Source: JAWXBM01 sp034440115
GTDB lineage: Bacteria > Pseudomonadota > Gammaproteobacteria > Xanthomonadales > SZUA-36
Direction of reading: 5' to 3'
NCBI GenBank assembly: GCA_034440115.1
Contig: JAWXBM010000131.1
Coordinates: 1 to 60,811 of the forward strand
Length of the DNA stretch: 60,811 nt
The notes beneath the pieces were generated by a model that had not been told where the DNA came from, did no database searches, and saw only the letters and a list, made by a program, of their open reading frames with translations. The translations under genes were made by a program, and so were the position numbers. Shown piece by piece: positions 8,771-17,332 of the stretch (the first letter of the stretch is position 1; each line of letters begins with the position of its first letter).

Positions 8771-9202
8771 ATGAAACTCAATACATTAAGTCCGGCAGCG
8801 GGCTCCAAGAAAACACGTAAACGCGTTGGGCGCGGCATAGGTTCCGGTTTGGGCAAAACCGCTGGTCGCGGTCATAAAGGCCAAAGCTCCCGTTCAGGCG
8901 GTTTCCATAAAGTTGGATTTGAAGGTGGTCAGATGCCTTTGCAGCGGCGTTTACCCAAGCGTGGATTTGCATCACGCACGGCTCGCTATAACGCTGAAAT
9001 CCGCCTGTACCAGGTTCAGGTGATGAAGGCAGATGTCATCGATCTCGAAACGCTGAAGAATGAAGGCCTTGTGGGTCATGCGATACGTAATGTGAAAATC
9101 ATCAACACCGGCGAAATCGAACGCGCTGTCACCCTATCGGGACTTAAGGTCTCTGCTGGTGCCAAGGCTGCCATTGAAGCCGCTGGTGGCAAGGTAGCAT
9201 AA
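8771..9202 (+). CDS. rplO: 50S ribosomal protein L15
   Basis: L15 of 143 residues (E. coli 144). MKLNTLSPAAGSKKTRKRVG, the Gly-rich GRGIGSGLGKTAGRGHKGQ and GFEGGQMPLQRRLPKRGF are signature segments. A late 50S assembly protein. Its TAA shares one base with the secY ATG (TAATG), consistent with coupled translation. Confidence 0.97.
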   Translation: MKLNTLSPAAGSKKTRKRVGRGIGSGLGKTAGRGHKGQSSRSGGFHKVGFEGGQMPLQRRLPKRGFASRTARYNAEIRLYQVQVMKADVIDLETLKNEGLVGHAIRNVKIINTGEIERAVTLSGLKVSAGAKAAIEAAGGKVA

Positions 9203-10545
9203 TGTCACGTAGTCCCTCACAGATGGCGGATACACTGGGCGGATTGGGTCGGCTGACCGAGCTGCGGCAAAGGCTGTTGTTCGTGTTTGTCGCGCTGATT
9301 ATCTATCGCATTGGTACCTTTATTCCGGTGCCAGGTGTTAACCCGCAAGCTTTGTTGCAGTTTATGAACTCGCAGCAAGGCACGATCGTGGACGTCTTCA
9401 ACCTGTTTACCGGTGGGGCGTTGGAACGCTTTTCGTTGTTTGCACTGGGTGTAATGCCCTACATTTCTGCGTCCATCATCATGCAGTTGATGAGCAGTGC
9501 TATACCGCAGTTGCAGCAGTTGAAAAAGGAAGGTTCATCCGGACGCCAGAAGATCACGCAATACACGCGCAATTTCACCGTCATACTTGCCGCCGTTCAG
9601 GCAGGTGGTGTGGCATTCGCATTGCAGGGGCAGACTGCAGTTGTCCACAACCCAGGTGTGGGTTTCCTTTTCACAGCCATGGTGTCACTGACAGCAGGAA
9701 CCATATTCCTGATGTGGCTGGGTGAACAGATTACTGAGCGCGGCGTGGGTAATGGTATTTCTTTGATCATTTTTGCTGGCATCGTGGCCGGGTTACCACG
9801 AGCGGTTGCTGGAACGTTGGAGTTGGTCAATACCGGACAACTGAGCATACCTGCAACCTTGCTGATACTGGCTTTGATTCTGGGTGTGATCTATTTCGTA
9901 GTGCGGGTAGAACGCGGACAACGTCGCATTACGGTTAATTATGCGCAGCGCCAGGGGCGTGTTGCGTACCAGAATCAATCGACGCATTTACCTTTGAAAG
10001 TGAACATGTCAGGTGTAATTCCGGCCATTTTTGCTTCCAGCCTGGTGATTTTTCCGTCCACTCTCGCTACTTGGTTCAGCGGCACGGGTAACGTGAATTT
10101 CTTGACAGATGTGGCTGCGGCGCTGACGCCAGGTAACCTGGCATACACAATTTTGTATTCCTCGCTGATTGTGTTCTTTTGCTTTTTCTACACCGCTATG
10201 GTGTTCAATTCAAAAGAAACAGCCGACAACCTGAAAAAATCTGGTGCTTTCATACCGGGAATTCGACCGGGACGACAGACGGCGGATTACATTGATTTTG
10301 TTTTAACCCGTCTGACCATGGTGGGCGCGGTTTACCTGGTTGCAGTGTGTCTGCTGCCGGACATTTTAAGGGTAGTGTGGTCAGTACCATTCTACTTTGG
10401 CGGTACTTCTATATTGATCGTTGTCGTAGTGATCATGGATTTTATCGCCCAGGTTCAGGCACACCTGATATCGCACCAATACGACAGCCTGATGAAAAAG
10501 GCCAATTTGAAATCTTACGGCCGGTCCGGCGTGGTTCGGCGTTAA
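9202..10545 (+). CDS. secY: Protein translocase subunit SecY
   Basis: The pore subunit of the SecYEG translocon, 447 residues (E. coli 443), with ten hydrophobic segments expected and seen along the chain. Landmarks are GTFIPVPGVNP near residue 35, the second-helix start FNLFTGGALERFSLFALGVM, and the cytoplasmic loop KKSGAFIPGIRPG near 350. It threads secretory and membrane proteins across the inner membrane with SecA or the ribosome. It sits at the distal end of the spc operon, overlapping rplO by one base and followed 76 nt later by rpmJ. Confidence 0.98.
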   Translation: MSRSPSQMADTLGGLGRLTELRQRLLFVFVALIIYRIGTFIPVPGVNPQALLQFMNSQQGTIVDVFNLFTGGALERFSLFALGVMPYISASIIMQLMSSAIPQLQQLKKEGSSGRQKITQYTRNFTVILAAVQAGGVAFALQGQTAVVHNPGVGFLFTAMVSLTAGTIFLMWLGEQITERGVGNGISLIIFAGIVAGLPRAVAGTLELVNTGQLSIPATLLILALILGVIYFVVRVERGQRRITVNYAQRQGRVAYQNQSTHLPLKVNMSGVIPAIFASSLVIFPSTLATWFSGTGNVNFLTDVAAALTPGNLAYTILYSSLIVFFCFFYTAMVFNSKETADNLKKSGAFIPGIRPGRQTADYIDFVLTRLTMVGAVYLVAVCLLPDILRVVWSVPFYFGGTSILIVVVVIMDFIAQVQAHLISHQYDSLMKKANLKSYGRSGVVRR

Positions 10546-10621
10546 GCAAAGAAACATACGCGTAAGCGGGTCCGCGCCGGCGCGCAGTTAGCTACCGGTC
10601 TGGAAGCTTGGGAGAAATGAA

Positions 10622-10735
10622 ATGAAAGTGCAGGCATCAGTAAAGAAAATTTGCCGGAACTGCAAGATCGTCAGACGCAAGCGGGTACTTTTCGTCATCT
10701 GCACCGACAAAAAGCACAAGCAGCGCCAGGGTTGA
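10622..10735 (+). CDS. rpmJ: 50S ribosomal protein L36
   Basis: A 37-residue protein, too short for most gene finders' length cut. It reads MKVQASVKKICRNCKIVRRK and ends KHKQRQG. The zinc ligands of the standard form are all present: Cys11, Cys14, Cys27 and His32. It packs against 23S rRNA late in 50S assembly. It is the last gene of the spc operon, ahead of the alpha-operon promoter. Confidence 0.95.
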   Translation: MKVQASVKKICRNCKIVRRKRVLFVICTDKKHKQRQG

Positions 10736-10761
10736 GCGGAAACCAGAGTAATAACAGGCTT

Positions 10762-10788
10762 TTGCCTGCTCATTTGATTCGATATAAT
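10762..10788 (+). promoter_or_regulatory. Probable alpha-operon promoter
   Basis: A perfect TATAAT lies at 10783-10788, with a weaker -35-like TTGCCT at 10762-10767 (15-nt spacer, a little short). Transcription would begin about 10795, giving a leader of some 40 nt before rpsM. In E. coli the alpha operon has a promoter at this junction and its leader is the S4 repressor target. No mapping data are available, so start site and strength are inferred. Confidence 0.5.
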
Positions 10789-10833
10789 GCGCCGTTTACT
10801 TTGGCGGCGCGCTAAGGAAAGGAGTTTGTAGAC

Positions 10834-11190
10834 ATGGCTCGTATTGCAGGAGTCAATTTACCGGTTCAAAAGCACACTTGGGTGGGCTTGACCTCGGTAT
10901 ATGGCATTGGAAAAACCCGTTCGCTGGAGATTTGTGCGACAGCGGGTGTCAAGCCGGAAACCAAGATTCGCGATCTTACCGAAGCCGAAGTTGAAAGCAT
11001 TCGTGCCGAAGTAGCGCGATTCCAGGTTGAAGGCGATTTGCGCCGTGAAGTTGCGATGAATATCAAGCGGTTGATGGATCTTGGCTGCTACCGCGGGTTG
11101 CGGCATAGACGCGGCTTGCCAGTACGTGGCCAGCAAACCAAAACCAATGCGCGGACCCGTAAGGGGCCACGTCGTCCCATTAAGCGCTGA
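10834..11190 (+). CDS. rpsM: 30S ribosomal protein S13
   Basis: S13 of 118 residues, standard length. MARIAGVNLPVQKHTWVGLT, the helix-hairpin-helix YGIGKTRSLEI and the tail RGLPVRGQQTKTNARTRKG are present. S13 forms intersubunit bridges B1a/B1b. It opens the alpha operon; in E. coli S4 represses here. Confidence 0.97.
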   Translation: MARIAGVNLPVQKHTWVGLTSVYGIGKTRSLEICATAGVKPETKIRDLTEAEVESIRAEVARFQVEGDLRREVAMNIKRLMDLGCYRGLRHRRGLPVRGQQTKTNARTRKGPRRPIKR

Positions 11191-11264
11191 TAAAGCGTTA
11201 ATGAATTGAACCGGCACACAGCCAGGTGGCTGGCCGGGAAACAGTAAATAAGGCGGATAGATAA

Positions 11265-11648
11265 ATGGCTAAAACGATCAAGCGGAAGAAGGTTAAAAAG
11301 ACAGTGGTTGATGGAATTGCCCACGTCCATGCTTCTTTCAATAATACGATCATCACCATCACCGACAGGCAGGGCAATGCCCTGTCATGGGCGACTTCAG
11401 GTGGTGCTGGCTTTCGCGGTTCACGCAAAAGCACACCATTTGCAGCCCAGGTGGCCGCTGAGACAGCCGGCCGGGCGGCATTGGATTATGGTTTGAAGAA
11501 CCTGGAAGTTCGTGTCAAGGGACCAGGCCCAGGTCGGGAGTCTTCCGTTCGTGCACTGAATGCGGTGGGTTACAAAATTACCAACATCACTGACGTGACG
11601 CCGATTCCTCATAACGGGTGCCGGCCACCCAAAAAACGTCGCGTTTGA
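11265..11648 (+). CDS. rpsK: 30S ribosomal protein S11
   Basis: S11 of 127 residues (E. coli 129). The start MAKTIKRKKVKKTVVDGIAH, the core IITITDRQGNALSWATSGG and the end TPIPHNGCRPPKKRRV are signatures. It forms the platform near the E site. It follows rpsM by 74 nt and precedes rpsD by 12 nt. Confidence 0.97.
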   Translation: MAKTIKRKKVKKTVVDGIAHVHASFNNTIITITDRQGNALSWATSGGAGFRGSRKSTPFAAQVAAETAGRAALDYGLKNLEVRVKGPGPGRESSVRALNAVGYKITNITDVTPIPHNGCRPPKKRRV

Positions 11649-11660
11649 CGGAGCAGCATC

Positions 11661-12287
11661 ATGGCAAGATATATTGGACCAACCTGTAAACTGGCACGTC
11701 GTGAAGGCGTCGATCTGGATCTGAAAAGCCCAGCTCGTGGCCTGGAATCGAAATGCAAACTTAGCCAGCCTCCTGGGCAGCACGGCTCGTCCAGGCGCGC
11801 GCGTCTGTCTGACTATGCTACCCAGTTGCGTGAAAAGCAGAAAGTCCGCCGTATATACGGTGTGCTGGAAAAGCAGTTCCGTAACTACTACAAAGCAGCA
11901 GCACAGGAAAAAGGCGCCACTGGTGAAAACCTGTTGCGTTTGCTGGAAACCCGGCTGGATAACATTGTTTATCGTTTTGGCTTCGCGGTTACCCGCGCTC
12001 AAGCCCGCCAACTGGTTTCGCACAAAGGCGTTCTGGTAAACGGCAAGCCGGTCAATATTCCTTCTTACAAGGTTCAGCCAGGTGATACGGTTGCCATTCG
12101 TGAGAAAGCAAAAAATCAGTTGCGCATCAAGGAAGCCGTCACGCTCAACCAGGAAATGGATCTGGTGCCAGGTTGGCTGGAAATTGATACACAAAACATG
12201 GCTGGTGTCGTAAAGGCTTACCCGGACCGTGCTGATTTGTCAGCAGATATCAATGAGAGCCTTATCGTGGAGCTGTACTCCAAATAA
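11661..12287 (+). CDS. rpsD: 30S ribosomal protein S4
   Basis: S4 of 208 residues (E. coli 206). MARYIGPTCKLARREGVDLD begins the protein, and an S4 RNA-binding domain (residues about 95-160, LETRLDNIVYRFGFAVTRAQ onward) follows. The N-terminal region has no four-Cys zinc site, the usual gammaproteobacterial form. S4 nucleates 30S assembly and in E. coli represses the alpha operon. Confidence 0.98.
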   Translation: MARYIGPTCKLARREGVDLDLKSPARGLESKCKLSQPPGQHGSSRRARLSDYATQLREKQKVRRIYGVLEKQFRNYYKAAAQEKGATGENLLRLLETRLDNIVYRFGFAVTRAQARQLVSHKGVLVNGKPVNIPSYKVQPGDTVAIREKAKNQLRIKEAVTLNQEMDLVPGWLEIDTQNMAGVVKAYPDRADLSADINESLIVELYSK

Positions 12288-12359
12288 GTGAAGTTCTACA
12301 GGCCAGTTTGTACTGGTTCCGGATTTCACATAACGATGATCGATTAGAGGACCATCCAT

Positions 12360-13346
12360 ATGTTGGGTGTTATTGAAAACATGTTAAAACCTGGCGCCGT
12401 TGGCGTTGACGCTGTCAACCCGAATCGCGCACGTATCATTCTTGAGCCTCTGGAAAGAGGTTTCGGACATACTTTAGGTAATGCGCTTCGTCGTGTGTTG
12501 CTGTCGTCCATTCCAGGCTGCGCCATTGTCGAAGTGGAAATGGATGGAGTGCTGCACGAGTACACCGCCGTCGAAGGTTTGCAGGAAGACATCATCGAAG
12601 TTCTGCTCAACCTCAAGGGCGTTGCTTTGCGGATGTACGACCGGGATGAAGCCGTGCTTACGTTAAGCAAAGCTGGTGCAGGTGCTGTTACAGCCGGCGA
12701 TATTCAGGTTGACCATACCGTTGAAGTGGTTAACCCGGATCACTTGATCTGTAACCTGACCAAGAACGGCAGCATCAACATGCGGCTTAAGATTGCTCGC
12801 GGTGTGGGTTACCAGCCAGCGGCGCTGACCAAGATTGGCGAACAGGAAAGTCGACCCATTGGCAGGTTACAGTTGGACGCATCTTTCTGCCCGGTACGCA
12901 AAGTGGCATACAGTGTTGATGCAGCGCGCGTTGAGCAGCGCACCAACCTGGATAAGCTGGTACTGGATATCGAAACCAATGCGACCATCGATTGCGAACA
13001 AGCAGTCAAGCTTGCTGCCAATATTCTGGCCGACCAGCTTTCAGTCTTCATTGATTTCAAGGCTCGTCAGGAAGTGGAAGTGGAGCAGAAGTCACAGGAA
13101 ATTGATCCTGTTCTGCTGCGCCCCATCGACGACCTGGAGCTAACGGTGCGTTCAGCCAATTGCCTGAAGGCAGAAAGCATTCTGTACATTGGTGACCTGG
13201 TTCAGCGCACTGAAGTGGAATTGCTCAAGACCCCTAACCTGGGTAAGAAATCACTCACCGAAATCAAGGATGTATTGGCATCTCATGAGTTATCGCTGGG
13301 TATGAAATTGGAAAATTGGCCGCCTGCCAGCCTGGTGAAATCCTGA
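12360..13346 (+). CDS. rpoA: RNA polymerase alpha subunit
   Basis: Alpha subunit of 328 residues (E. coli 329). The N-terminal assembly domain contains RARIILEPLERGFGHTLGNA, and the C-terminal domain (about 245-315) contains PIDDLELTVRSANCLKAESI and LLKTPNLGKKSLTEIKDVL, including the 265-region Arg used for UP elements and activators. It lies between rpsD and rplQ as in nearly all proteobacteria. Confidence 0.99.
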   Translation: MLGVIENMLKPGAVGVDAVNPNRARIILEPLERGFGHTLGNALRRVLLSSIPGCAIVEVEMDGVLHEYTAVEGLQEDIIEVLLNLKGVALRMYDRDEAVLTLSKAGAGAVTAGDIQVDHTVEVVNPDHLICNLTKNGSINMRLKIARGVGYQPAALTKIGEQESRPIGRLQLDASFCPVRKVAYSVDAARVEQRTNLDKLVLDIETNATIDCEQAVKLAANILADQLSVFIDFKARQEVEVEQKSQEIDPVLLRPIDDLELTVRSANCLKAESILYIGDLVQRTEVELLKTPNLGKKSLTEIKDVLASHELSLGMKLENWPPASLVKS

Positions 13347-13393
13347 GTTCAGGATTCAGGTCTGGATACGTCGGACAAAAGAGAGAGTAGATC

Positions 13394-13777
13394 ATGCGTC
13401 ACCTTAAATCAGGAAGAAAACTGAATCGCAACAGTTCCCATCGTAAAGCGATGTTCCGGAACATGGCGACTTCTTTGTTCCAGAATGAAATCATCAAGAC
13501 CACGGTTCCTAAAGCCAAGGAACTGCGTATGGTTGCAGAGCCCTTGTTAACTCTGGCCAAAGAAGACAGCGTTGCCCATCGTCGCCTGGCATTCAATCGC
13601 CTGCGAGATCGGGATGTGGTGACTAAGCTGTTTAATGAACTGGGTCCGCGCTATGTAGATCGCCCCGGCGGTTATCTGCGTATTCTGAAGTGCGGTTATC
13701 GCTCTGGCGATAATGCACCCATGGCCTATGTGGAATTGGTTGATCGACCGCGCATGGATGATGTAACTGAAGATTGA
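13394..13777 (+). CDS. rplQ: 50S ribosomal protein L17
   Basis: L17 of 127 residues, exactly the E. coli length. MRHLKSGRKLNRNSSHRKAM and the end GDNAPMAYVELVDRPRMDD are signatures. It is the last gene of the alpha operon and is followed within 25 nt by a strong intrinsic terminator. Confidence 0.98.
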   Translation: MRHLKSGRKLNRNSSHRKAMFRNMATSLFQNEIIKTTVPKAKELRMVAEPLLTLAKEDSVAHRRLAFNRLRDRDVVTKLFNELGPRYVDRPGGYLRILKCGYRSGDNAPMAYVELVDRPRMDDVTED

Positions 13778-13801
13778 TAACCAAGAAGCAGACTGATCAA
13801 G

Positions 13802-13828
13802 AACCCGGTGCAAGCCGGGTTTTTTTTT
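13802..13828 (+). terminator. Intrinsic terminator of the ribosomal superoperon
   Basis: AACCCGG (13802-13808) pairs with CCGGGTT (13815-13821) around a TGCAAG loop, followed by an uninterrupted T run (13820-13828). This is a textbook rho-independent terminator closing the alpha operon. Confidence 0.93.
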
Positions 13829-13917
13829 GTTCCTTTATGCATATCCGGCTTTTGATCTGGTCTTTTCATTGCTGCCCCGAGTACACTTGCTATCCAGCCC
13901 GACACCAAAAACTCAGT

Positions 13918-14733
13918 ATGCGGCACCTCAAAGACTCCATAGCCAAACGATGGCATACGTTGACCATCTCCCCCGGTCGTTGCAGGGAAAAATGGTCATC
14001 GCCTTATGGGCAGACAGAAGAACTCTTCCACAATATTGCGTGCCGTGACTGCCCTGAATTCGATGCCAACAAACAGCAATGTTCCGTTGGATTTGGCACG
14101 CCGTTGCGAAAATGCGTGGTGGCCTCAATCGAAGCTCATTTTTATGATTGCGCCGGAAAGGATTGCCTGGAAATTGGTTTTGGACGCTTCAAGCTCGCAA
14201 AAAATCTGATTTTGCGCAGCGGAGGAAAGTGGACTGGAATTGATCCGGCTCAACCCAAAACTCGAACAGCCAGAAAAAACCATGGAGGCTACGGGACTGC
14301 GGCACATATTCCCTTCCCGAATAACTCTTTTGGCAGAGTATTCGGCATCCAGTCGTTTGAGCATTGGGGACAGAAGGCGGCGGTGGGGCGCGAACCATCC
14401 GATTATGCCGATTGCCTTGCGGAAATTGCCCGTGTACTTAAGCCGGGAGGGCAGCTATATCTGGATGCTCCCATACATTTTCATGGACATGAAATGTTCA
14501 TTATGGGTGACTTGCCAAGAATTCGTGGGTTGTTCTCTGCGGGCCCTTGGGAACAGGTGGTGATGCAGCGTTGGCGCAAAGACTTTAGCCCTCTGGACCG
14601 TTACCCACCGAACCAGACGGTCTTGCGCGAATGGCCCATAGAGATCAGCAGCTATCCGGCAGAAATGCTTAGTGCTGCCAGGGAAAAAGGTTCGGTCTGG
14701 CTGCTGACCATCAGCGCTGTCAAAACTGCCTGA
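13918..14733 (+). CDS. Class I SAM-dependent methyltransferase with a cysteine-rich N-terminus
   Basis: A 271-residue protein with a type-11 class I methyltransferase core: motif I CLEIGFGRFKLAKNL (about 83-97), an acidic GID at 107-109, post-I GIQSFEHW (143-150) and EIARVLKPGGQLYLDAP (169-185). The first third is Cys-rich (Cys42, 45, 55, 66, 78, 83), with a CxxC at 42-45 that could bind metal. The substrate is unknown. ATG 13918 is chosen because longer frames run back through the rplQ terminator. It has no operon partner: a terminator lies before it and convergent feoB after it. Similar folds modify lipids, quinones, sugars or proteins, so I give no specific function. Confidence 0.75.
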   Translation: MRHLKDSIAKRWHTLTISPGRCREKWSSPYGQTEELFHNIACRDCPEFDANKQQCSVGFGTPLRKCVVASIEAHFYDCAGKDCLEIGFGRFKLAKNLILRSGGKWTGIDPAQPKTRTARKNHGGYGTAAHIPFPNNSFGRVFGIQSFEHWGQKAAVGREPSDYADCLAEIARVLKPGGQLYLDAPIHFHGHEMFIMGDLPRIRGLFSAGPWEQVVMQRWRKDFSPLDRYPPNQTVLREWPIEISSYPAEMLSAAREKGSVWLLTISAVKTA

Positions 14734-14759
14734 ACTTGATTTGCTGGAGTTTTTGAGGC

Positions 14760-16922
14760 TCAGATTCGACTGCCGATCTGAAAGATCAGCAGTGCGCCCG
14801 TATATCCCAAAGCAGTCATATAGCACCAGGCGAAAATCGGCCAGCGCCAGCTATTGGTTTCCCGGCGTATGGTTGCAACGGTAGCTGCACATTGCAGACA
14901 CCAGGCATAGAACACCAGTAGCCCAAGCACCATTGGCAGAGTGAAAATCAGCCGGCCATCTGGCCACGCAGCCGCACGAAGCTTCTCGCTGAGGCTTGCT
15001 TCATCGGCTTCTGATCCCACCGAGTACAGTGTGCCCATAACGGCCACCACCACCTCCCGTGCAGGGAATCCGGCGATGACTGCAGACGACACGCGCCAGT
15101 CCCAGCCCAATGGTATAAACGCAGGCTCTACCCATCTGCCCATGCGGCCCAGCCAGCTCTGTGACAACTGCTCAGCGGCCAAGCTGTTTTCTGTGTTGGC
15201 TATCTCAGCAGTGTTTTGACCAGAGGTTTGTTGTTCGCTGATGATCCTGGTTTCGTAATCAGCTCTTGGAAAATAGGCCAGAAACCAAACAATGACTGCC
15301 ACCGAGAAAATGACCGTGCCAGCGCGCTTGAGAAATACACGCGCTCTGTCCAACAACTTGAATGCGACGGTTTGAAGGTTGGGTTTGCGGAACTCAGGTA
15401 ATGCCAGCACGAAGGAGGGTTTTGGCCCACGAAGGGCGGTGGATTTCAGTAACAGGGCTGTGACCAAACCTCCGGCTATGCCCAACAAATAGAGCCCAAA
15501 GAGCACCAAACCCTGCAAGTTGAACCAGCCGATGGAACTGGCGGGGACAAAGGCCGCAATAAGCAATGCGTAAATAGGCAGCCGAGCAGAGCAGGTCATG
15601 AATGGCGCTGCCAGTATCGTTGCAATACGATCACGTCGATTCGGGATCACGCGGGTAGCCATAATGGCGGGTACCGCACAAGCAAAACTCGATAGCATCG
15701 GTATTACCGATTGTCCCGACAAACCCACGGAACGCATAACCCGATCCATCAGGAAAGCGGCTCTCGCCAGATAGCCGGTGTCCTCCAGCAAAATGATAAA
15801 CAGGAACAGAATCAGAATTTGAGGCAGGAAAATGATAACGCTGCCCACTCCCGCGATTGCACCATCAGCCAGGAAACTGCTGACCATACCTTCGCCCAGC
15901 ACAGTTACGACTCCAGTACCAAGGGATGAAGCCAGATTATCGATAGCATCCATCAAAGGAGTGGCCCAGGTGAATACGGCCTGGAAAACCAGCAACATCA
16001 GTGCGAAAAAGCCTGCGGTTGCAGGCCACGGACGATTAATCCAGCGACGAAATCTTGCGCCATATTGTGAAATCACCGGTGCCGAAGTTACAACTTCCTG
16101 CATCAGTTGCCCGACCCAACGATAGCGAACCCTGGCTTCTACTGCCTGCGGAACCTGGCCATTGAACAATTGTTGGCTGTATTTATTGATGTCCTCTGCG
16201 CTTAGCCAGTTTTTCAGTCTTTCAGCATATTCGCTATGGGGGTGAAGCAAACCCTGAACGGCTTCGATACGGTGCAGATTTCCTTCACTTTGTTCGCTGA
16301 TGGTTGCAGCAATTGCACTCAGCTCAGGCCAGGATTCAGGGCGGCTTGGGTCTGGTAATTCGCTGGCTTTATCCAACAGTAACTTCAATTCGGCCATGCC
16401 TTCGCCCGTGGTTGCCAATACCGGGCAAATGCTAAGCTGGCTCAAGTGTTTCTGTAGCTTGCTGAGCTCAATCGCTATGCCATTGAGTTTGGCCATGTCC
16501 GTCATGGTCAAGGCGACGATGATAGGAATATCCAGATCCCGCAACTGCTCGAGCAGGAACATGCCCTGATACAAGTGGGTGGCATCCAGCACAAACAGCA
16601 AACAATTAGGCGCTTCCATCCCACTGACACGACCGAGAAGAAAATCGACGGCTATCCGTTCATCGGCAGAATGGCCACCTAAACAATAGATCCCTGGCAA
16701 GTCCACCAATTCGACTGCACTGCTGGCCAGTTGCACTACACCGGTGTGTTTTTCCACTGTGACACCGGGGAAATTGCCGGTGCTTTGTTTCAGACCGGTC
16801 AATCGGTTGAACAGGGTGCTTTTGCCCGAATTGGGATTGCCAATAACGCCAATCTGGCCGCTGGGCTTACGCCGAATTCCAATGTCGTGCAGTGCAACCC
16901 TGAATTCTTTCTGTTCAGCCAT
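14760..16922 (-). CDS. feoB: Ferrous iron transporter FeoB
   Basis: A 720-residue inner-membrane Fe(II) transporter. The N-terminal G domain has G1 GNPNSGKST (28-36) and G3 DLPG (74-77). The G4 position reads TMTD (139-142) instead of the usual NxxD, which may relax guanine specificity. The membrane part contains the two Gate segments, with the conserved SSFACAVPAIMATR. ATG 16922 is chosen because it overlaps the feoA stop by 8 nt; upstream in-frame ATGs lie inside feoA. No feoC follows: the gene ends against the convergent methyltransferase. It is probably controlled by the Fur-like site upstream of feoA. Confidence 0.94.
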   Translation of the reverse strand: MAEQKEFRVALHDIGIRRKPSGQIGVIGNPNSGKSTLFNRLTGLKQSTGNFPGVTVEKHTGVVQLASSAVELVDLPGIYCLGGHSADERIAVDFLLGRVSGMEAPNCLLFVLDATHLYQGMFLLEQLRDLDIPIIVALTMTDMAKLNGIAIELSKLQKHLSQLSICPVLATTGEGMAELKLLLDKASELPDPSRPESWPELSAIAATISEQSEGNLHRIEAVQGLLHPHSEYAERLKNWLSAEDINKYSQQLFNGQVPQAVEARVRYRWVGQLMQEVVTSAPVISQYGARFRRWINRPWPATAGFFALMLLVFQAVFTWATPLMDAIDNLASSLGTGVVTVLGEGMVSSFLADGAIAGVGSVIIFLPQILILFLFIILLEDTGYLARAAFLMDRVMRSVGLSGQSVIPMLSSFACAVPAIMATRVIPNRRDRIATILAAPFMTCSARLPIYALLIAAFVPASSIGWFNLQGLVLFGLYLLGIAGGLVTALLLKSTALRGPKPSFVLALPEFRKPNLQTVAFKLLDRARVFLKRAGTVIFSVAVIVWFLAYFPRADYETRIISEQQTSGQNTAEIANTENSLAAEQLSQSWLGRMGRWVEPAFIPLGWDWRVSSAVIAGFPAREVVVAVMGTLYSVGSEADEASLSEKLRAAAWPDGRLIFTLPMVLGLLVFYAWCLQCAATVATIRRETNSWRWPIFAWCYMTALGYTGALLIFQIGSRI

Positions 16923-17151
16923 TTGTTTCGTCCAAAGATACTTCAAACAAGCGAGCATCCTGCCTGCGCAGGGAAACAGAAGATCCATATACGCTGATTT
17001 CGATTGGATCGCCGCCAATGGCGATGTTCTCGATTTGAACCTGTACATCTTCAACCAGGCCCAATACCATCAGGCGAACGACTGCAGCCTTCGAGGCATC
17101 AACCGAATGGATACGGCCCTTTTGACCGGGTTTCATGTCTGCCAGTGTCAC
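16915..17151 (-). CDS. feoA: Ferrous iron transport protein FeoA
   Basis: A 78-residue SH3-like protein: MTLADMKPGQKGRIHSVDAS, then RLMVLGLVEDVQVQIENIAI and GDPIEISVYGSSVSLRR, which match FeoA. It is a cytoplasmic partner of FeoB needed for Fe(II) uptake. It overlaps feoB by 8 nt, a sign of coupled translation. The upstream region carries a palindromic Fur-like site, so iron repression is likely. Confidence 0.93.
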   Translation of the reverse strand: MTLADMKPGQKGRIHSVDASKAAVVRLMVLGLVEDVQVQIENIAIGGDPIEISVYGSSVSLRRQDARLFEVSLDETNG

Positions 17152-17175
17152 GGTAACTCCAATTGAACGATGATG

Positions 17176-17208
17176 ATTCTTAAATGAGACTAATTCTCAT
17201 TTAAGAAT
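17176..17208 (-). promoter_or_regulatory. Fur-box-like perfect palindrome upstream of feoA
   Basis: ATTCTTAAATGAGA (17176-17189) is perfectly complementary to TCTCATTTAAGAAT (17195-17208) around CTAAT. The core TGAGACTAATTCTCA fits the 7-1-7 Fur consensus (TGATAATNATTATCA) with few differences. It lies 25-57 nt upstream of the feoA ATG, where a repressor would block the promoter. Fur control of feo operons is established in related bacteria; direct binding here is inferred. Confidence 0.75.
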
Positions 17209-17332
17209 GAATTGTAATTGAAATCAGGCGCAGAAACACAAACTTGGGTCAAGAATTGTGGGATTTAATGCAAATGTTCAGTGGTCAGGCTGGCAGGCTG
17301 ACTGCCAATGGCTGAGATTCAGGCCGGCTGGT

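Noticed and set aside
13774..13917. N-terminal extension of the methyltransferase back into rplQ
   Set aside because: It would translate through the terminator at 13802-13828 and has no Shine-Dalgarno; ATG 13918 gives a normal domain start.
17291..17307. Hairpin TGGCAG/CTGCCA after hutI as a terminator
   Set aside because: Only a 6-bp stem and no T run on the minus strand.
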